Assembly: GCA_002698885.1 (NCBI GenBank)
Contig: PAAH01000029.1
Coordinates: forward strand, 8,156-15,585
Reading direction: 5' to 3'
Length of the DNA stretch: 7,430 nt
From: Nitrososphaerota archaeon
GTDB taxonomy: Archaea > Thermoproteota > Nitrososphaeria > Nitrososphaerales > Nitrosopumilaceae
Shown here piece after piece: positions 1 to 6,732 of the stretch; position 1 is the stretch's first letter; each line of letters starts with the position of its first letter. The position numbers and the translations under genes are program-made. The notes below the pieces were generated by a model. That model saw only the letters and a program-made list of their open reading frames with translations. It was not told the origin of the DNA and made no database searches.

Positions 1-1692
1 ATTAGAGAAGCAAAAAGAAAGATGGGAACCGATTTTTTATATAAAATTCAAGGAAAAGACTACAAACCACAGCAAATTTCTGCCTTTATTCTTCAAAAAA
101 TCAAGCGCGACGCTGAAGCATTTACCGGAGATACTATTAACAAAGCAGTTATCACAGTACCAGCATATTTTGACGATAATCAGAGACAGGCAACTAAAGA
201 TGCAGGAATTATTGCTGGTCTAGAAGTAGTTAGAATTATCAATGAACCAACAGCTGCATCGCTAGCATTTGGCATTGACAAAAGCAAAGAAGATATGAAA
301 ATTTTGGTCTTTGACTTTGGAGGTGGAACACTTGATGTCACAATTATGGAGATGGGAGGCGGAGTATTCGAAGTAATGAGTACTTCTGGTGACACACAAC
401 TTGGAGGTTCTGATATGGATAAAGCTATCATTGATTATGTAGTCGATGAATTTAGGAAAAAAGATGGCATAGATCTCTCAAATGATAGCACTGCCATGAC
501 TAGAATCAAAGAAGGTGGCGAAAAAGCAAAAATTGAATTATCAACAGTTATGGAAACTGAAATTAATTTACCATTCATTGCTCAGGATTCATCTGGCTCA
601 AAAAATTTGGAAGTAAAACTAACAAGAGCCAAACTAGAAGATCTTGTGAATCCAATTGTTGAAAGATGTAAATCATCAATTGTTAAGGCAATTGAAGACG
701 CAAAAATTTCTCAGACAGATATTACAAGAATTGTATTAGTTGGCGGTCCAACAAGAATGCCAATTGTAAGAAAGTTTGTTGGTAATGCACTAGGAAAAGA
801 ACCTGAATCTGGGGTTGACCCAATGGAAGCAGTTGCATTTGGGGCTGCTGTTCAGGCTGGAATAATTGCAGGTGATGTCACAAGTGATATTGTTTTGCTA
901 GATGTTACACCATTAACATTAGGAATTGAAACTCTCGGTGGAGTTAGAGAACCAATAATAGAAAGAAACACAACAATACCTACATCAAAGGATAAAACAT
1001 TCACAACCGCTGCTGATAGTCAAACTGCTGTAACAATTAATGTTGTACAAGGAGAAAGACCTATGGTTGCTGATAATGTATCTCTAGGAAATTTCAATTT
1101 AACTGATATTCCACCGGCTCCAAGAGGTGTACCACAGATTAATGTTAAGTTTGATATAGATGCAAATGGGATTTTAAACGTTACAGCAAAAGATCTTGGT
1201 ACTGGAAAAGATGCAAAAATAACTATAGAATCATCATCAAAAATGTCTGATGCTGATGTTGAAAAAATGAAAGAAGATGCAGAAAAATTTGCTGAAGAAG
1301 ACAAAAAGAAGAAAGAATCCGTTGATATAAAAAATGAAGCTGAGAGTTATATTTACAGTACTGAAAAATTGATAAATGAAGATCTTAAAGATAAGATTCC
1401 TCAAGATAAAGGAATCAAAGTAACTGATGCAATAAAGGAACTTAAAGAATCATTAAGCCAAGATAGTGAACAGATCAAAATTAAACTTGATGCATTAAAA
1501 GCTCTAGTAAATGAGATTACTACTGAATTATACAAAAATGCAGCACCACCACCTGGCGCAGAAGAACAATCAAATCAACAACAAGATAATGCTGACCAAC
1601 AACCTAATGATGAACAAAATTCCAATGAAAATTCTAATAATGAACAAAAAACTGAAGAATCAACTTCAGAACAAAAAACTGAAAATTCCTAA
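1..1692 (+). CDS. dnaK: Molecular chaperone DnaK (Hsp70), 5'-truncated by window edge
   Basis: Cytosolic Hsp70 that binds exposed hydrophobic segments of unfolded proteins in an ATP-driven cycle with DnaJ and GrpE. The frame is open from base 1, so the ATG at 22 is an internal Met. Comparison with bacterial DnaK suggests that about 80 residues, including the first phosphate loop, lie to the left. Numbering from that Met, the second Hsp70 signature ([10 protein letters not shown]) is at about 98-107, the third ([11 protein letters not shown]) at 237-247, and the interdomain linker [10 protein letters not shown] at 292-301. The substrate-binding beta domain follows to about 405 and the helical lid to about 505. 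The last 50 residues are a Gln/Asn/Glu-rich low-complexity tail. dnaJ follows after 25 nt, so the pair is probably co-expressed. Archaeal DnaK systems are generally regarded as acquired from bacteria long ago. Identity is secure; only the truncation limits the entry. Confidence 0.97.
   Translation: MREAKRKMGTDFLYKIQGKDYKPQQISAFILQKIKRDAEAFTGDTINKAVITVPAYFDDNQRQATKDAGIIAGLEVVRIINEPTAASLAFGIDKSKEDMKILVFDFGGGTLDVTIMEMGGGVFEVMSTSGDTQLGGSDMDKAIIDYVVDEFRKKDGIDLSNDSTAMTRIKEGGEKAKIELSTVMETEINLPFIAQDSSGSKNLEVKLTRAKLEDLVNPIVERCKSSIVKAIEDAKISQTDITRIVLVGGPTRMPIVRKFVGNALGKEPESGVDPMEAVAFGAAVQAGIIAGDVTSDIVLLDVTPLTLGIETLGGVREPIIERNTTIPTSKDKTFTTAADSQTAVTINVVQGERPMVADNVSLGNFNLTDIPPAPRGVPQINVKFDIDANGILNVTAKDLGTGKDAKITIESSSKMSDADVEKMKEDAEKFAEEDKKKKESVDIKNEAESYIYSTEKLINEDLKDKIPQDKGIKVTDAIKELKESLSQDSEQIKIKLDALKALVNEITTELYKNAAPPPGAEEQSNQQQDNADQQPNDEQNSNENSNNEQKTEESTSEQKTENS
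1642..1683 (+). repeat. 15-nt direct repeat within the dnaK tail
   Basis: The 15-mer GAACAAAAAACTGAA occurs at 1642-1656 and again, identical, at 1669-1683, 27 nt apart and in the same frame. It encodes the EQKTE unit that appears twice near the C-terminus of DnaK. It probably reflects slippage or duplication in a low-complexity tail. Confidence 0.75.
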
Positions 1693-1717
1693 ATTACTAA
1701 CATTTTATAATTAAGAT

Positions 1718-2806
1718 ATGAGTGCAAAACGAGATTATTATGAGGTATTAGGAGTATCAAAAACAGCATCTGCTAATGAAATTAAGTCACAATATAGAAA
1801 ATTAGCACTAAAATTTCACCCAGACAGAAACAAATCTTCTGATGCACAAGAACATTTCAAAGAGATTTCTGAGGCATATGCAGTATTATCTGATACATCT
1901 AAAAGAAAATTGTATGATCAACACGGCCATGCTGGGGTAGATGGTCAATATTCCTCTGAGGATATCTTCAGAGGTGCTGGAGGAAACTTTAATGATATTT
2001 TCAATGATTTGTTTGGAAGACGAAGTTCTGGAGGTTTTGATTCAATTTTTGAAAATCTTTTTGGTGGCGGTGGATTTGGTAATTTTGGTAGACAGCGTGG
2101 TTCAGACATGTTACATGAAACATCAGTTACTCTTGAAGATGTTCTACATGGAAAACAAATTGAACTTGATTTACAAAAATACGTTGATTGTCCAGATTGT
2201 AATGGGTCTGGTTGTAAACCAGGTTCCTCAAAAATTACATGTAATGATTGTGGAGGACAAGGTCAAGTTAGAGTTAGTAGAAAAATGGGATTCTCTACAT
2301 TTGTTACTGTTCAACCATGTAGGAAATGTCAAGGTCAAGGACAAATGTTTGAAAATCCATGTAGGAAATGTAAATTAGGTAAAGTAAAAGGTACAAAACA
2401 TCTCTCATTTAATTTACCTCCTGGTATTGATAATGGAGACTATGTTGTACAAGGAGAAGGAGAATCAATTCCTGATGGTGAGAATGGAGATCTTATTGTT
2501 CGTGTTAGAGTTCAGGATCATCCAAGATTTCGAAGAGATGAGACAGATATTTACTGTGATGCAAGAATTTCCATGATAGATGCTAGTTTAGGCACACAAA
2601 TTCAAGTTTCTACATTAGATGGTACTGAAAAAATGAAAATTGATGAAGGTATACAGCCAAATACAATTTTAAAGATAAAGGGTAAAGGTCTTCCCAAATT
2701 AAATTCAGGTAGACGTGGTGATCAGTTTGTTAGAATTGTAGTTGAAATTCCTAAGAAATTATCCAAACAACAGAAAAATATTCTAAAAGAATTCGAAGAG
2801 TCTTAA
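1718..2806 (+). CDS. dnaJ: Molecular chaperone DnaJ (type I Hsp40)
   Basis: Co-chaperone that delivers unfolded substrates to DnaK and stimulates its ATPase. The 362 residues show the full type I layout. The J-domain is at about 5-70, with the HPD motif at 34-36 that contacts Hsp70. A Gly/Phe-rich region at about 85-127 holds two similar units, [10 protein letters not shown] at 91-100 and [10 protein letters not shown] at 107-116. The Cys-rich zinc domain has CxxC pairs at 158/161, 175/178, 201/204 and 215/218. The beta-sandwich substrate-binding domains run to the end. The first three zinc repeats keep the CxxCxGxG form; the fourth reads CRKCKLGK and has lost the first Gly of that pattern. 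The start is clear because the J-domain begins within a few residues of it. It lies 25 nt after dnaK with no evident Shine-Dalgarno, so it may be read from a dnaK transcript or from its own promoter. Confidence 0.97.
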   Translation: MSAKRDYYEVLGVSKTASANEIKSQYRKLALKFHPDRNKSSDAQEHFKEISEAYAVLSDTSKRKLYDQHGHAGVDGQYSSEDIFRGAGGNFNDIFNDLFGRRSSGGFDSIFENLFGGGGFGNFGRQRGSDMLHETSVTLEDVLHGKQIELDLQKYVDCPDCNGSGCKPGSSKITCNDCGGQGQVRVSRKMGFSTFVTVQPCRKCQGQGQMFENPCRKCKLGKVKGTKHLSFNLPPGIDNGDYVVQGEGESIPDGENGDLIVRVRVQDHPRFRRDETDIYCDARISMIDASLGTQIQVSTLDGTEKMKIDEGIQPNTILKIKGKGLPKLNSGRRGDQFVRIVVEIPKKLSKQQKNILKEFEES

Positions 2807-2815
2807 TAATTTTAT

Positions 2816-2977
2816 TTATTTTTTTATTGATCTAATTACCAGATCATGTCCTTCTCTGATATGTGATGCATGAATCATTTTTACCACATCACCAATTTGT
2901 GTTTCCGAATAAAATTCGTTGTTATACTTACCAAGCACTTTTTTACAATTGTGGCAAAAAACCTCTGTTATATCCAA
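2816..2977 (-). CDS. Small Cys/His protein, putative zinc-binding, 53 aa
   Basis: I do not recognise a named family. The frame starts at TTG (2977-2975), two codons after an in-frame TAG, and ends at TAA (2818-2816). It reads MDITEVFCHNCKKVLGKY in its first 18 residues. A CxxC pair (Cys8, Cys11) lies near the N-terminus, and His36, His39 and His44 lie in a later amphipathic stretch (MIHASHIREGH). This spacing suits a C2H2-like single zinc site, perhaps in nucleic-acid or protein binding. The composition is protein-like, with mixed charged, aromatic and aliphatic residues and a plausible beta-turn-helix order. It is convergent with dnaJ (9-nt gap) and diverges from the tRNA-Leu gene. A TATA-like CTTATTAA at 3016-3023 could give a transcript with a leader of about 15 nt. 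Coding status rests on composition and motif only. The non-ATG start and short length would make many gene callers miss it. Confidence 0.68.
   Translation of the reverse strand: MDITEVFCHNCKKVLGKYNNEFYSETQIGDVVKMIHASHIREGHDLVIRSIKK
2819..2825 (+). terminator. Oligo-T tract downstream of dnaJ
   Basis: A run of seven T on the + strand begins 13 nt after the dnaJ stop, within a T-rich stretch from about 2809. Archaeal RNA polymerase often terminates at such tracts without a hairpin. On the other strand the same bases encode the last lysines of the small convergent gene, so the two 3' ends sit very close. Confidence 0.5.
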
Positions 2978-3017
2978 TTCTAACTATGCTAGATTACCAT
3001 AATTTCAGTATTTTGTT

Positions 3018-3032
3018 AATAAGGAACTTATT
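3018..3032. promoter_or_regulatory. Short dyad with outward TATA-like boxes between divergent genes
   Basis: AATAAG at 3018-3023 and CTTATT at 3027-3032 form a perfect 6-bp inverted repeat with a 3-nt spacer. Each arm begins a TATA-like element: CTTATTTT at 3027-3034 on the + strand, 20-27 nt before the mature tRNA-Leu, and CTTATTAA at 3023-3016 on the - strand, about 40 nt before the TTG of the small Cys/His gene. It could hold two divergent core promoters. Neither box is a strong match to the archaeal consensus, and short AT-rich dyads arise by chance in such DNA. Confidence 0.35.
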
Positions 3033-3053
3033 TTGGGAACTGAAACTAACTGT

Positions 3054-3138
3054 GCGGGGGTTGCCTAGCCTGGTCAAAGGCGTAAGGTTCAGATCCTTAT
3101 CTCTTAGGAGTTCGTGGGTTCAAATCCCACTTCCCGCA
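3054..3138 (+). tRNA. tRNA-Leu (anticodon CAG)
   Basis: This is a complete class II cloverleaf of 85 nt that decodes CUG. The acceptor 5' strand GCGGGGG (3054-3060) pairs with TTCCCGC (3131-3137), ending in two adjacent G-U pairs at positions 6 and 7. The D-arm stem is GCC/GGC (3063-3065, 3079-3081), with GG in the loop. The anticodon stem is TAAGG/CCTTA (3083-3087, 3095-3099), and the loop TTCAGAT places CAG at 3090-3092. A 14-nt variable region (3100-3113) contains a CTC/GAG stem, the long arm expected of leucine tRNA. The T-arm is GTGGG-TTCAAAT-CCCAC (3114-3130). The discriminator is A3138, as expected for Leu. There is no intron and the CCA end is not encoded, so it must be added after transcription. 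Confidence 0.95.
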
Positions 3139-3149
3139 ATAAATTAAAA

Positions 3150-3154
3150 TTTTT
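3150..3154 (+). terminator. T5 tract after tRNA-Leu
   Basis: Five T on the + strand begin 12 nt past the discriminator base, within otherwise AT-rich DNA. This is a plausible oligo-T termination site for the tRNA transcript, just before the TATA-like box of the next gene. Confidence 0.35.
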
Positions 3155-3167
3155 GGTTATGAACACC

Positions 3168-3174
3168 TTTAAAA
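3168..3174 (+). promoter_or_regulatory. TATA box of the basic-protein gene, probably leaderless
   Basis: TTTAAAA lies with its centre 29 nt before the A of the ATG at 3200. Archaeal TATA boxes normally sit about 25-30 nt before the transcription start, so the mRNA would begin at or within a few bases of the start codon. The absence of a Shine-Dalgarno before this ATG agrees with a leaderless message. Confidence 0.55.
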
Positions 3175-3199
3175 CAATGTAGTTTACAATATTTTCCAT

Positions 3200-3463
3200 A
3201 TGGCAAAAGTAACCAGAACAAGTGGTAGAGGTACAAAAAAGAGAACTACAGATGCAAAAAAGAAATCAACTTTTTCAGGTGATTCTTATAGAGAATACCA
3301 AGCAGCCAAGAAAAAGGCAGCTGGTAACAGATCTGTAACTACAGGAAGAGGAACTGGTCGAAGAAAATTAAGTACTATTCCTGATCCAAAACCACGAGCT
3401 TCTTCAAAAGGTAAGTCAAGAGTAACTGGTAGAGGAACAGCAAAACGCAAAAGCAAAGGCTAA
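3200..3463 (+). CDS. Small highly basic protein with three GRGT repeats, 87 aa
   Basis: I do not recognise a characterised family. The protein has 16 Lys and 12 Arg against only 4 acidic residues, a net charge near +24, and no Cys, hydrophobic core or membrane segment. Three copies of a short motif are spread along it: TSGRGTKKR at 7-15, TTGRGTGRR at 47-55 and VTGRGTAKR at 75-83. The codons of the copies differ at synonymous positions, which suggests the protein motif is maintained rather than freshly duplicated. Between copies 1 and 2 lies a Lys/Ala-rich stretch (about 18-41) that could be helical; a Pro/Lys/Ser-rich linker precedes copy 3. Such composition is typical of disordered proteins that bind DNA or RNA, for instance chromatin or ribosome-associated proteins. 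The motif resembles an AT-hook core only loosely, because it lacks the Pro of GRP. It has its own likely promoter, follows tRNA-Leu, and converges on gatE. Confidence 0.9.
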   Translation: MAKVTRTSGRGTKKRTTDAKKKSTFSGDSYREYQAAKKKAAGNRSVTTGRGTGRRKLSTIPDPKPRASSKGKSRVTGRGTAKRKSKG

Positions 3464-3485
3464 TTAGTTTATGCTTTTACAGTTG

Positions 3486-3492
3486 TTTTTTT
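3486..3492 (+). terminator. T7 tract downstream of the basic-protein gene
   Basis: Seven consecutive T on the + strand start 23 nt after the stop codon, in the 44-nt gap before the convergent 3' end of gatE. This fits archaeal oligo-T termination. No convincing hairpin precedes it. Confidence 0.45.
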
Positions 3493-3507
3493 ATCAAGTT
3501 CTTTATT

Positions 3508-5400
3508 TTATAATTTTTTAATTTTTTCTGATAGTAGATTATTTACTAGGTTTCCTGATGCTTGCCCCCTTACTTGTTTCATTGCTAAACCCATAAGTGA
3601 TCTAATTGAGTGCATACCATCTCGTTTAATTTCATCTAAATGATCTTGTATAATTACATCTAAAATTTTATTTAATTCTTCTTCAGTCAAACTTTTAATA
3701 GATGCATTTTGAATCGCTTCCGATACAGATACTGCGTCTCCTGACATTATTTGCTTGAAGATAATTTCTATTGATTCTTTGGAAATTTTATTATCATTTA
3801 GTAAATCAAAAGTATCCAAAATTTCGTTATCTTTTAAAAGTGAAGCATCAAAACTATTTCTCTGAAGATTAGTAATTGTGGAACATAAGACAGATGCAAC
3901 AAAACTTGGAGAGCTTTTCTTAGAGCCACAAATTTTTTCGAATAGATCAAAGTACTCAGAGTCAAAAATTTGTTCTGATAATTGTTCATTTATTTTATAC
4001 TTATTTTGAATTTGTGAAATTGATTCATCCCATGATTTAGGAATCATTAATTTTGCATTTTCTAATTCATTATCAGATATCTTGATGGTTGGAATGTCTG
4101 TTTCAGGATACATTCTAGATGCACCAGGTCTTGGTCTAAGGAAGACAGTTTCATTTTTTGGTGTAGCAGCTCTTGTTTCTGCAATTGGCCCATTTTTTGC
4201 ATCTTTAATTCTCTTAATTATTGAATTAATTGCATGATCAATAGCCGGTTCTTTTCCTGTAATTATTAAGAATGCATCATCTTTTTCAAGTTCTAAATTT
4301 TTTCTTACATATTGAATTTCTTTGCTTTCAATTCCATAGTTTGGTAATTCATCTGAATGAAAAATTCCTCCAATTCCAAAAAATCTAACCAGCTGACCAA
4401 TTTCTTTACCTAGTCTTATTCCAGGAAATGGTTCAAAGCCAAAAACACCTGCAAGGTTTTTGACCCTGATAGCCTTAATTACATTCTTATTTTGTAGTGA
4501 TTGTTTTATAATTTCGGAATTACATTGTTCTAGTAAATTAGAAATTTCAAAAATATCATTGTCCCCATCAATATTTTCTTTAATTAAAGAATTAATTTTT
4601 TTTGAGATCAATTTTAAACCATATTGTCTTTTTGCTTCATATTCAATGATTTTTTCTAATTGTTCTAATTGCTGAACACCTTTAATTTCTACAACTCCAC
4701 CTCCATCAATTGATACATTAACATCTTGTCTGATTGTCCCTATTCCTCTCGCAACTTTTTTAGTTACTCTAAGTAATCGCCCAAGTGATAATGCAATTTT
4801 TCTTACAAAAGCAGGACTACCAGTTACAGGTTCTAAAGCAATTTCAACAAGCGGTACTCCTAATCTGTCTAAACTAAAAAATCTGTGACCATCTTCATCT
4901 TTAATCAGTTTTGCAGCATCTTCTTCTAGGCAGATTGATTGTACACCAACTTGTTTTTCATCTACTACAATACTTCCACCTTGCGCAACTAGCATAGTTC
5001 TTTGAAATCCTGAAGTGTTTGAACCATCAATTACTGTTTTGCGCATAACATGAATCTCACTAAAAATTTTAGAATCTAACGCTGAAGATATCAATAATGC
5101 AGTTTCTTTTGCTTTGGTCTCTAAATCATGTGGTGGTTCATCATCTTTTTCAACTAAGCAACAACTATTTTGATTTTCATAGTATACCATTGTTTTTGAT
5201 TTAGAACTCTCAAATAATGCTGCAGGATCAATTTTTCCAAGCTCACTTTTTGCGGCTCGCAATTTTCTTGTAAATTTTCCTGTGAATTCAGTATTCTCTA
5301 CGGGTTTACAGTTACAAAATAGTTTCTTATGAGTATCTAACTGCTGATGAATTTCAAGTCCAACTTTTAATCCAATCTTTTCTATATCAAATTCTGACAT
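3508..5400 (-). CDS. gatE: Glu-tRNA(Gln) amidotransferase subunit E (GatE)
   Basis: tRNA-binding and kinase/transamidase subunit of the archaeal GatDE enzyme. It phosphorylates the glutamate on Glu-tRNA(Gln) and replaces the phosphate with ammonia from GatD, giving Gln-tRNA(Gln). From the ATG at 5400 it has 630 residues, the usual GatE size. The GatB/GatE cradle domain begins with GLEIHQQL at 14-21. Cys29, Cys31, Cys80 and Cys81 are candidate zinc ligands. LDRLGVPLVEIAL (about 178-190) and IRQDVNVSI (223-231) are typical of the family. An AspRS-like insertion (about 280-400), which distinguishes GatE from bacterial GatB, follows; RPRPGASRMYPETDIP comes after it. A helical and YqeY-like tail ends in RGQASGNLVNNLLSEKIKKL. 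A longer frame opens at a TTG (5433) and would overlap gatD. The ATG is preferred because it matches the family N-terminus and has GAGTGAT 9 nt upstream. It follows gatD by 10 nt, an obvious operon. Confidence 0.96.
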   Translation of the reverse strand: MSEFDIEKIGLKVGLEIHQQLDTHKKLFCNCKPVENTEFTGKFTRKLRAAKSELGKIDPAALFESSKSKTMVYYENQNSCCLVEKDDEPPHDLETKAKETALLISSALDSKIFSEIHVMRKTVIDGSNTSGFQRTMLVAQGGSIVVDEKQVGVQSICLEEDAAKLIKDEDGHRFFSLDRLGVPLVEIALEPVTGSPAFVRKIALSLGRLLRVTKKVARGIGTIRQDVNVSIDGGGVVEIKGVQQLEQLEKIIEYEAKRQYGLKLISKKINSLIKENIDGDNDIFEISNLLEQCNSEIIKQSLQNKNVIKAIRVKNLAGVFGFEPFPGIRLGKEIGQLVRFFGIGGIFHSDELPNYGIESKEIQYVRKNLELEKDDAFLIITGKEPAIDHAINSIIKRIKDAKNGPIAETRAATPKNETVFLRPRPGASRMYPETDIPTIKISDNELENAKLMIPKSWDESISQIQNKYKINEQLSEQIFDSEYFDLFEKICGSKKSSPSFVASVLCSTITNLQRNSFDASLLKDNEILDTFDLLNDNKISKESIEIIFKQIMSGDAVSVSEAIQNASIKSLTEEELNKILDVIIQDHLDEIKRDGMHSIRSLMGLAMKQVRGQASGNLVNNLLSEKIKKL

Positions 5401-5409
5401 TTTTTGGCT

Positions 5410-5416
5410 ATCACTC
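5410..5416 (-). promoter_or_regulatory. Possible ribosome binding site of gatE
   Basis: GAGTGAT on the - strand spans the gatD stop codon and ends 9 nt before the ATG at 5400. It resembles the Shine-Dalgarno core GAGGTGAT minus one G. This is a useful argument for the ATG over the upstream TTG and fits translation coupled to the end of gatD. Confidence 0.4.
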
Positions 5417-6700
5417 TGTAAATTCTGATGCAATATTTTCTAGCATTAATTTTTTAACATCATCAATATTTTCTGAAATTCCTAAAGCCCACATTGTTTT
5501 AACAAGTGCTACTTCCGGAATAATATCATTAAGTGGTATGATACCCAAATCCATTAGATCTCTTCCACTTTCATAAACTGTCATCCTAACCCTACCATCA
5601 ATACACTGTGATGTCATACCCAAAAATAATCCACTTTCATTTGCCTTTTTAATTGAATTATACATTGTTTTTCCTACATGCCCTAGTCCGGTACCTTCAA
5701 AAATAATTGCTTTATACCCCGATTCTATTAAATTTTCTATTTGTTTTGGGTCATACCCTGGATGATATTTTACTAGAGCAACTTTAGTATCTATTTTTAA
5801 TTTTGGTTCAAATTCTTTTTTTGTGAAAAATTCTTTTTCTAGATTATTCATTATTTTATCATTATTAATGACAAATGCAGGATTGTTTCCTATAGTTTCA
5901 AATGCACTTCTTTTACTAGTATGATTTTTTCTGACTCTTGTACCAAGATGACATGCAACTGTATCATCAGTGTCGTTATGATGCATTACAATGAAAACTC
6001 CCTTGGTTTTTATCTTAACGACAAATCTAATTGCAGCTAAAAGATTAACTGCCGCATCTGATGATGGTCTATCTGATGATCTTTGCGATCCTACAAGCAC
6101 TACTGGAATTGGAAATCCTGATAGTGCAAATGATAAAAATGCTGAACTATAATGCATTGTATCTGTACCATGTGCAATAACAATTCCTTTGTAATCTGAA
6201 TCTACTAAATCTTTTAATTTTTTAGCAGTTTCAATCCAGTGTTCTGGCTGTAAATTTTCTGAGTATTCAGAAAAAAGTACTTGTGCATCAACATTTGCAA
6301 TATTTGCAATTTCTGGTACTGCATCATTTAGATCAGAAGCTGTTAAAGCAGGTGTCACAGCACCTGTTCTGTAATCTACTGTACTAGCTATTGTTCCACC
6401 AGTTGATAATAGTAAGACTTTAGGTAAATCTGGATTTGTTTGTTTGGTATTTTCTTTCACTACAGTTTTTTCTGATGATGAGATCTTCTCAATTTTTTCA
6501 ATCTCTTCTAATTCAATTCCAATATTATATCCACTCTTGAGTTTTAGAACTATATGTGAATCTTCACTAGTCTCATATCTTGGCATAAGAATTCCTGTAT
6601 AAGCCAGATCTGCAATAATTTTTACTGAATCCCCTATCCCTATATCATTCTCATTCAAGAAGTCAAGTGATTTGCCTTTGTAGCCTTTCAGATCAGCCAT
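5411..6700 (-). CDS. gatD: Glu-tRNA(Gln) amidotransferase subunit D (GatD)
   Basis: Asparaginase-like glutaminase subunit of GatDE, which releases ammonia from an amide donor and passes it to GatE. It has 429 residues, the usual length. An N-terminal SH3-like barrel domain (about 15-75) is typical of GatD and absent from plain asparaginases; it is followed by a charged linker (about 72-92). The type I asparaginase domain begins at about 93. STGGTIAS at 99-106 carries the first catalytic Thr (T103). AHGTDTMHYS at 176-185 carries the second catalytic Thr-Asp pair (T179, D180). A Lys in TRVRKNHTSKR, probably K258, would complete the catalytic set. The N-terminal domain and the adjacent gatE exclude a free asparaginase. 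The ATG has a TATA-like box about 28 nt upstream and no Shine-Dalgarno, so the gatDE message is probably leaderless. Confidence 0.97.
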   Translation of the reverse strand: MADLKGYKGKSLDFLNENDIGIGDSVKIIADLAYTGILMPRYETSEDSHIVLKLKSGYNIGIELEEIEKIEKISSSEKTVVKENTKQTNPDLPKVLLLSTGGTIASTVDYRTGAVTPALTASDLNDAVPEIANIANVDAQVLFSEYSENLQPEHWIETAKKLKDLVDSDYKGIVIAHGTDTMHYSSAFLSFALSGFPIPVVLVGSQRSSDRPSSDAAVNLLAAIRFVVKIKTKGVFIVMHHNDTDDTVACHLGTRVRKNHTSKRSAFETIGNNPAFVINNDKIMNNLEKEFFTKKEFEPKLKIDTKVALVKYHPGYDPKQIENLIESGYKAIIFEGTGLGHVGKTMYNSIKKANESGLFLGMTSQCIDGRVRMTVYESGRDLMDLGIIPLNDIIPEVALVKTMWALGISENIDDVKKLMLENIASEFTE

Positions 6701-6724
6701 TTACTAAGAATTAATTTGTTATTT

Positions 6725-6732
6725 TATTAAAA
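6725..6732 (-). promoter_or_regulatory. TATA box of the gatDE operon, probably leaderless
   Basis: TTTTAATA on the - strand is centred about 28 nt before the A of the gatD ATG and begins directly after the stop codon of the CDC48-type gene. The position predicts transcription starting at or next to the ATG. It would let gatDE be expressed independently of the upstream ATPase despite the 32-nt gap. Confidence 0.5.

Noticed and set aside
180..431. Open frame of 83 codons on the - strand inside dnaK
   Set aside because: It is antisense to strongly conserved Hsp70 sequence, Ser/Ile/Pro-rich, and has no recognisable motif; it is a coding shadow.
1020..1304. Open frame of 94 codons on the - strand inside dnaK
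   Set aside because: Its Ser/Phe/Ala-rich composition mirrors the Asp/Lys/Glu codons of dnaK on the other strand.
1511..1714. Frame of 67 codons over the dnaK tail
   Set aside because: It is an Asn/Lys/Leu-rich product of the low-complexity A-rich tail read out of frame, with no independent support.
1693..1717. Promoter for dnaJ in the dnaK-dnaJ gap
   Set aside because: CTAAATTA at 1689-1696 is at a suitable distance but is a poor match, and TTTTATAAT at 1703-1711 is too close to the ATG for a leaderless start. I could not choose between own promoter and co-transcription.
1941..2378. 145-codon frame overlapping dnaJ on the same strand
   Set aside because: It lies wholly within the well-conserved DnaJ Gly/Phe and zinc regions and its Leu/Val-rich translation matches an out-of-frame reading.
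3082..3113. Possible tRNA intron near the anticodon
   Set aside because: The anticodon stem and loop are contiguous and the extra bases form the long variable arm of a class II leucine tRNA.
2863..3147. 94-codon + strand frame running through the dnaJ-downstream region and the tRNA
   Set aside because: It reads through the entire tRNA-Leu gene and is antisense to the more protein-like 53-residue frame.
4460..4675. 71-codon + strand frame inside gatE
   Set aside because: It is antisense to the conserved GatE insertion region; its Ser/Ile/Phe/Cys-rich composition is that of a shadow.
5411..6700. Free type I L-asparaginase
   Set aside because: The N-terminal SH3-like domain and the adjacent gatE identify it as GatD.
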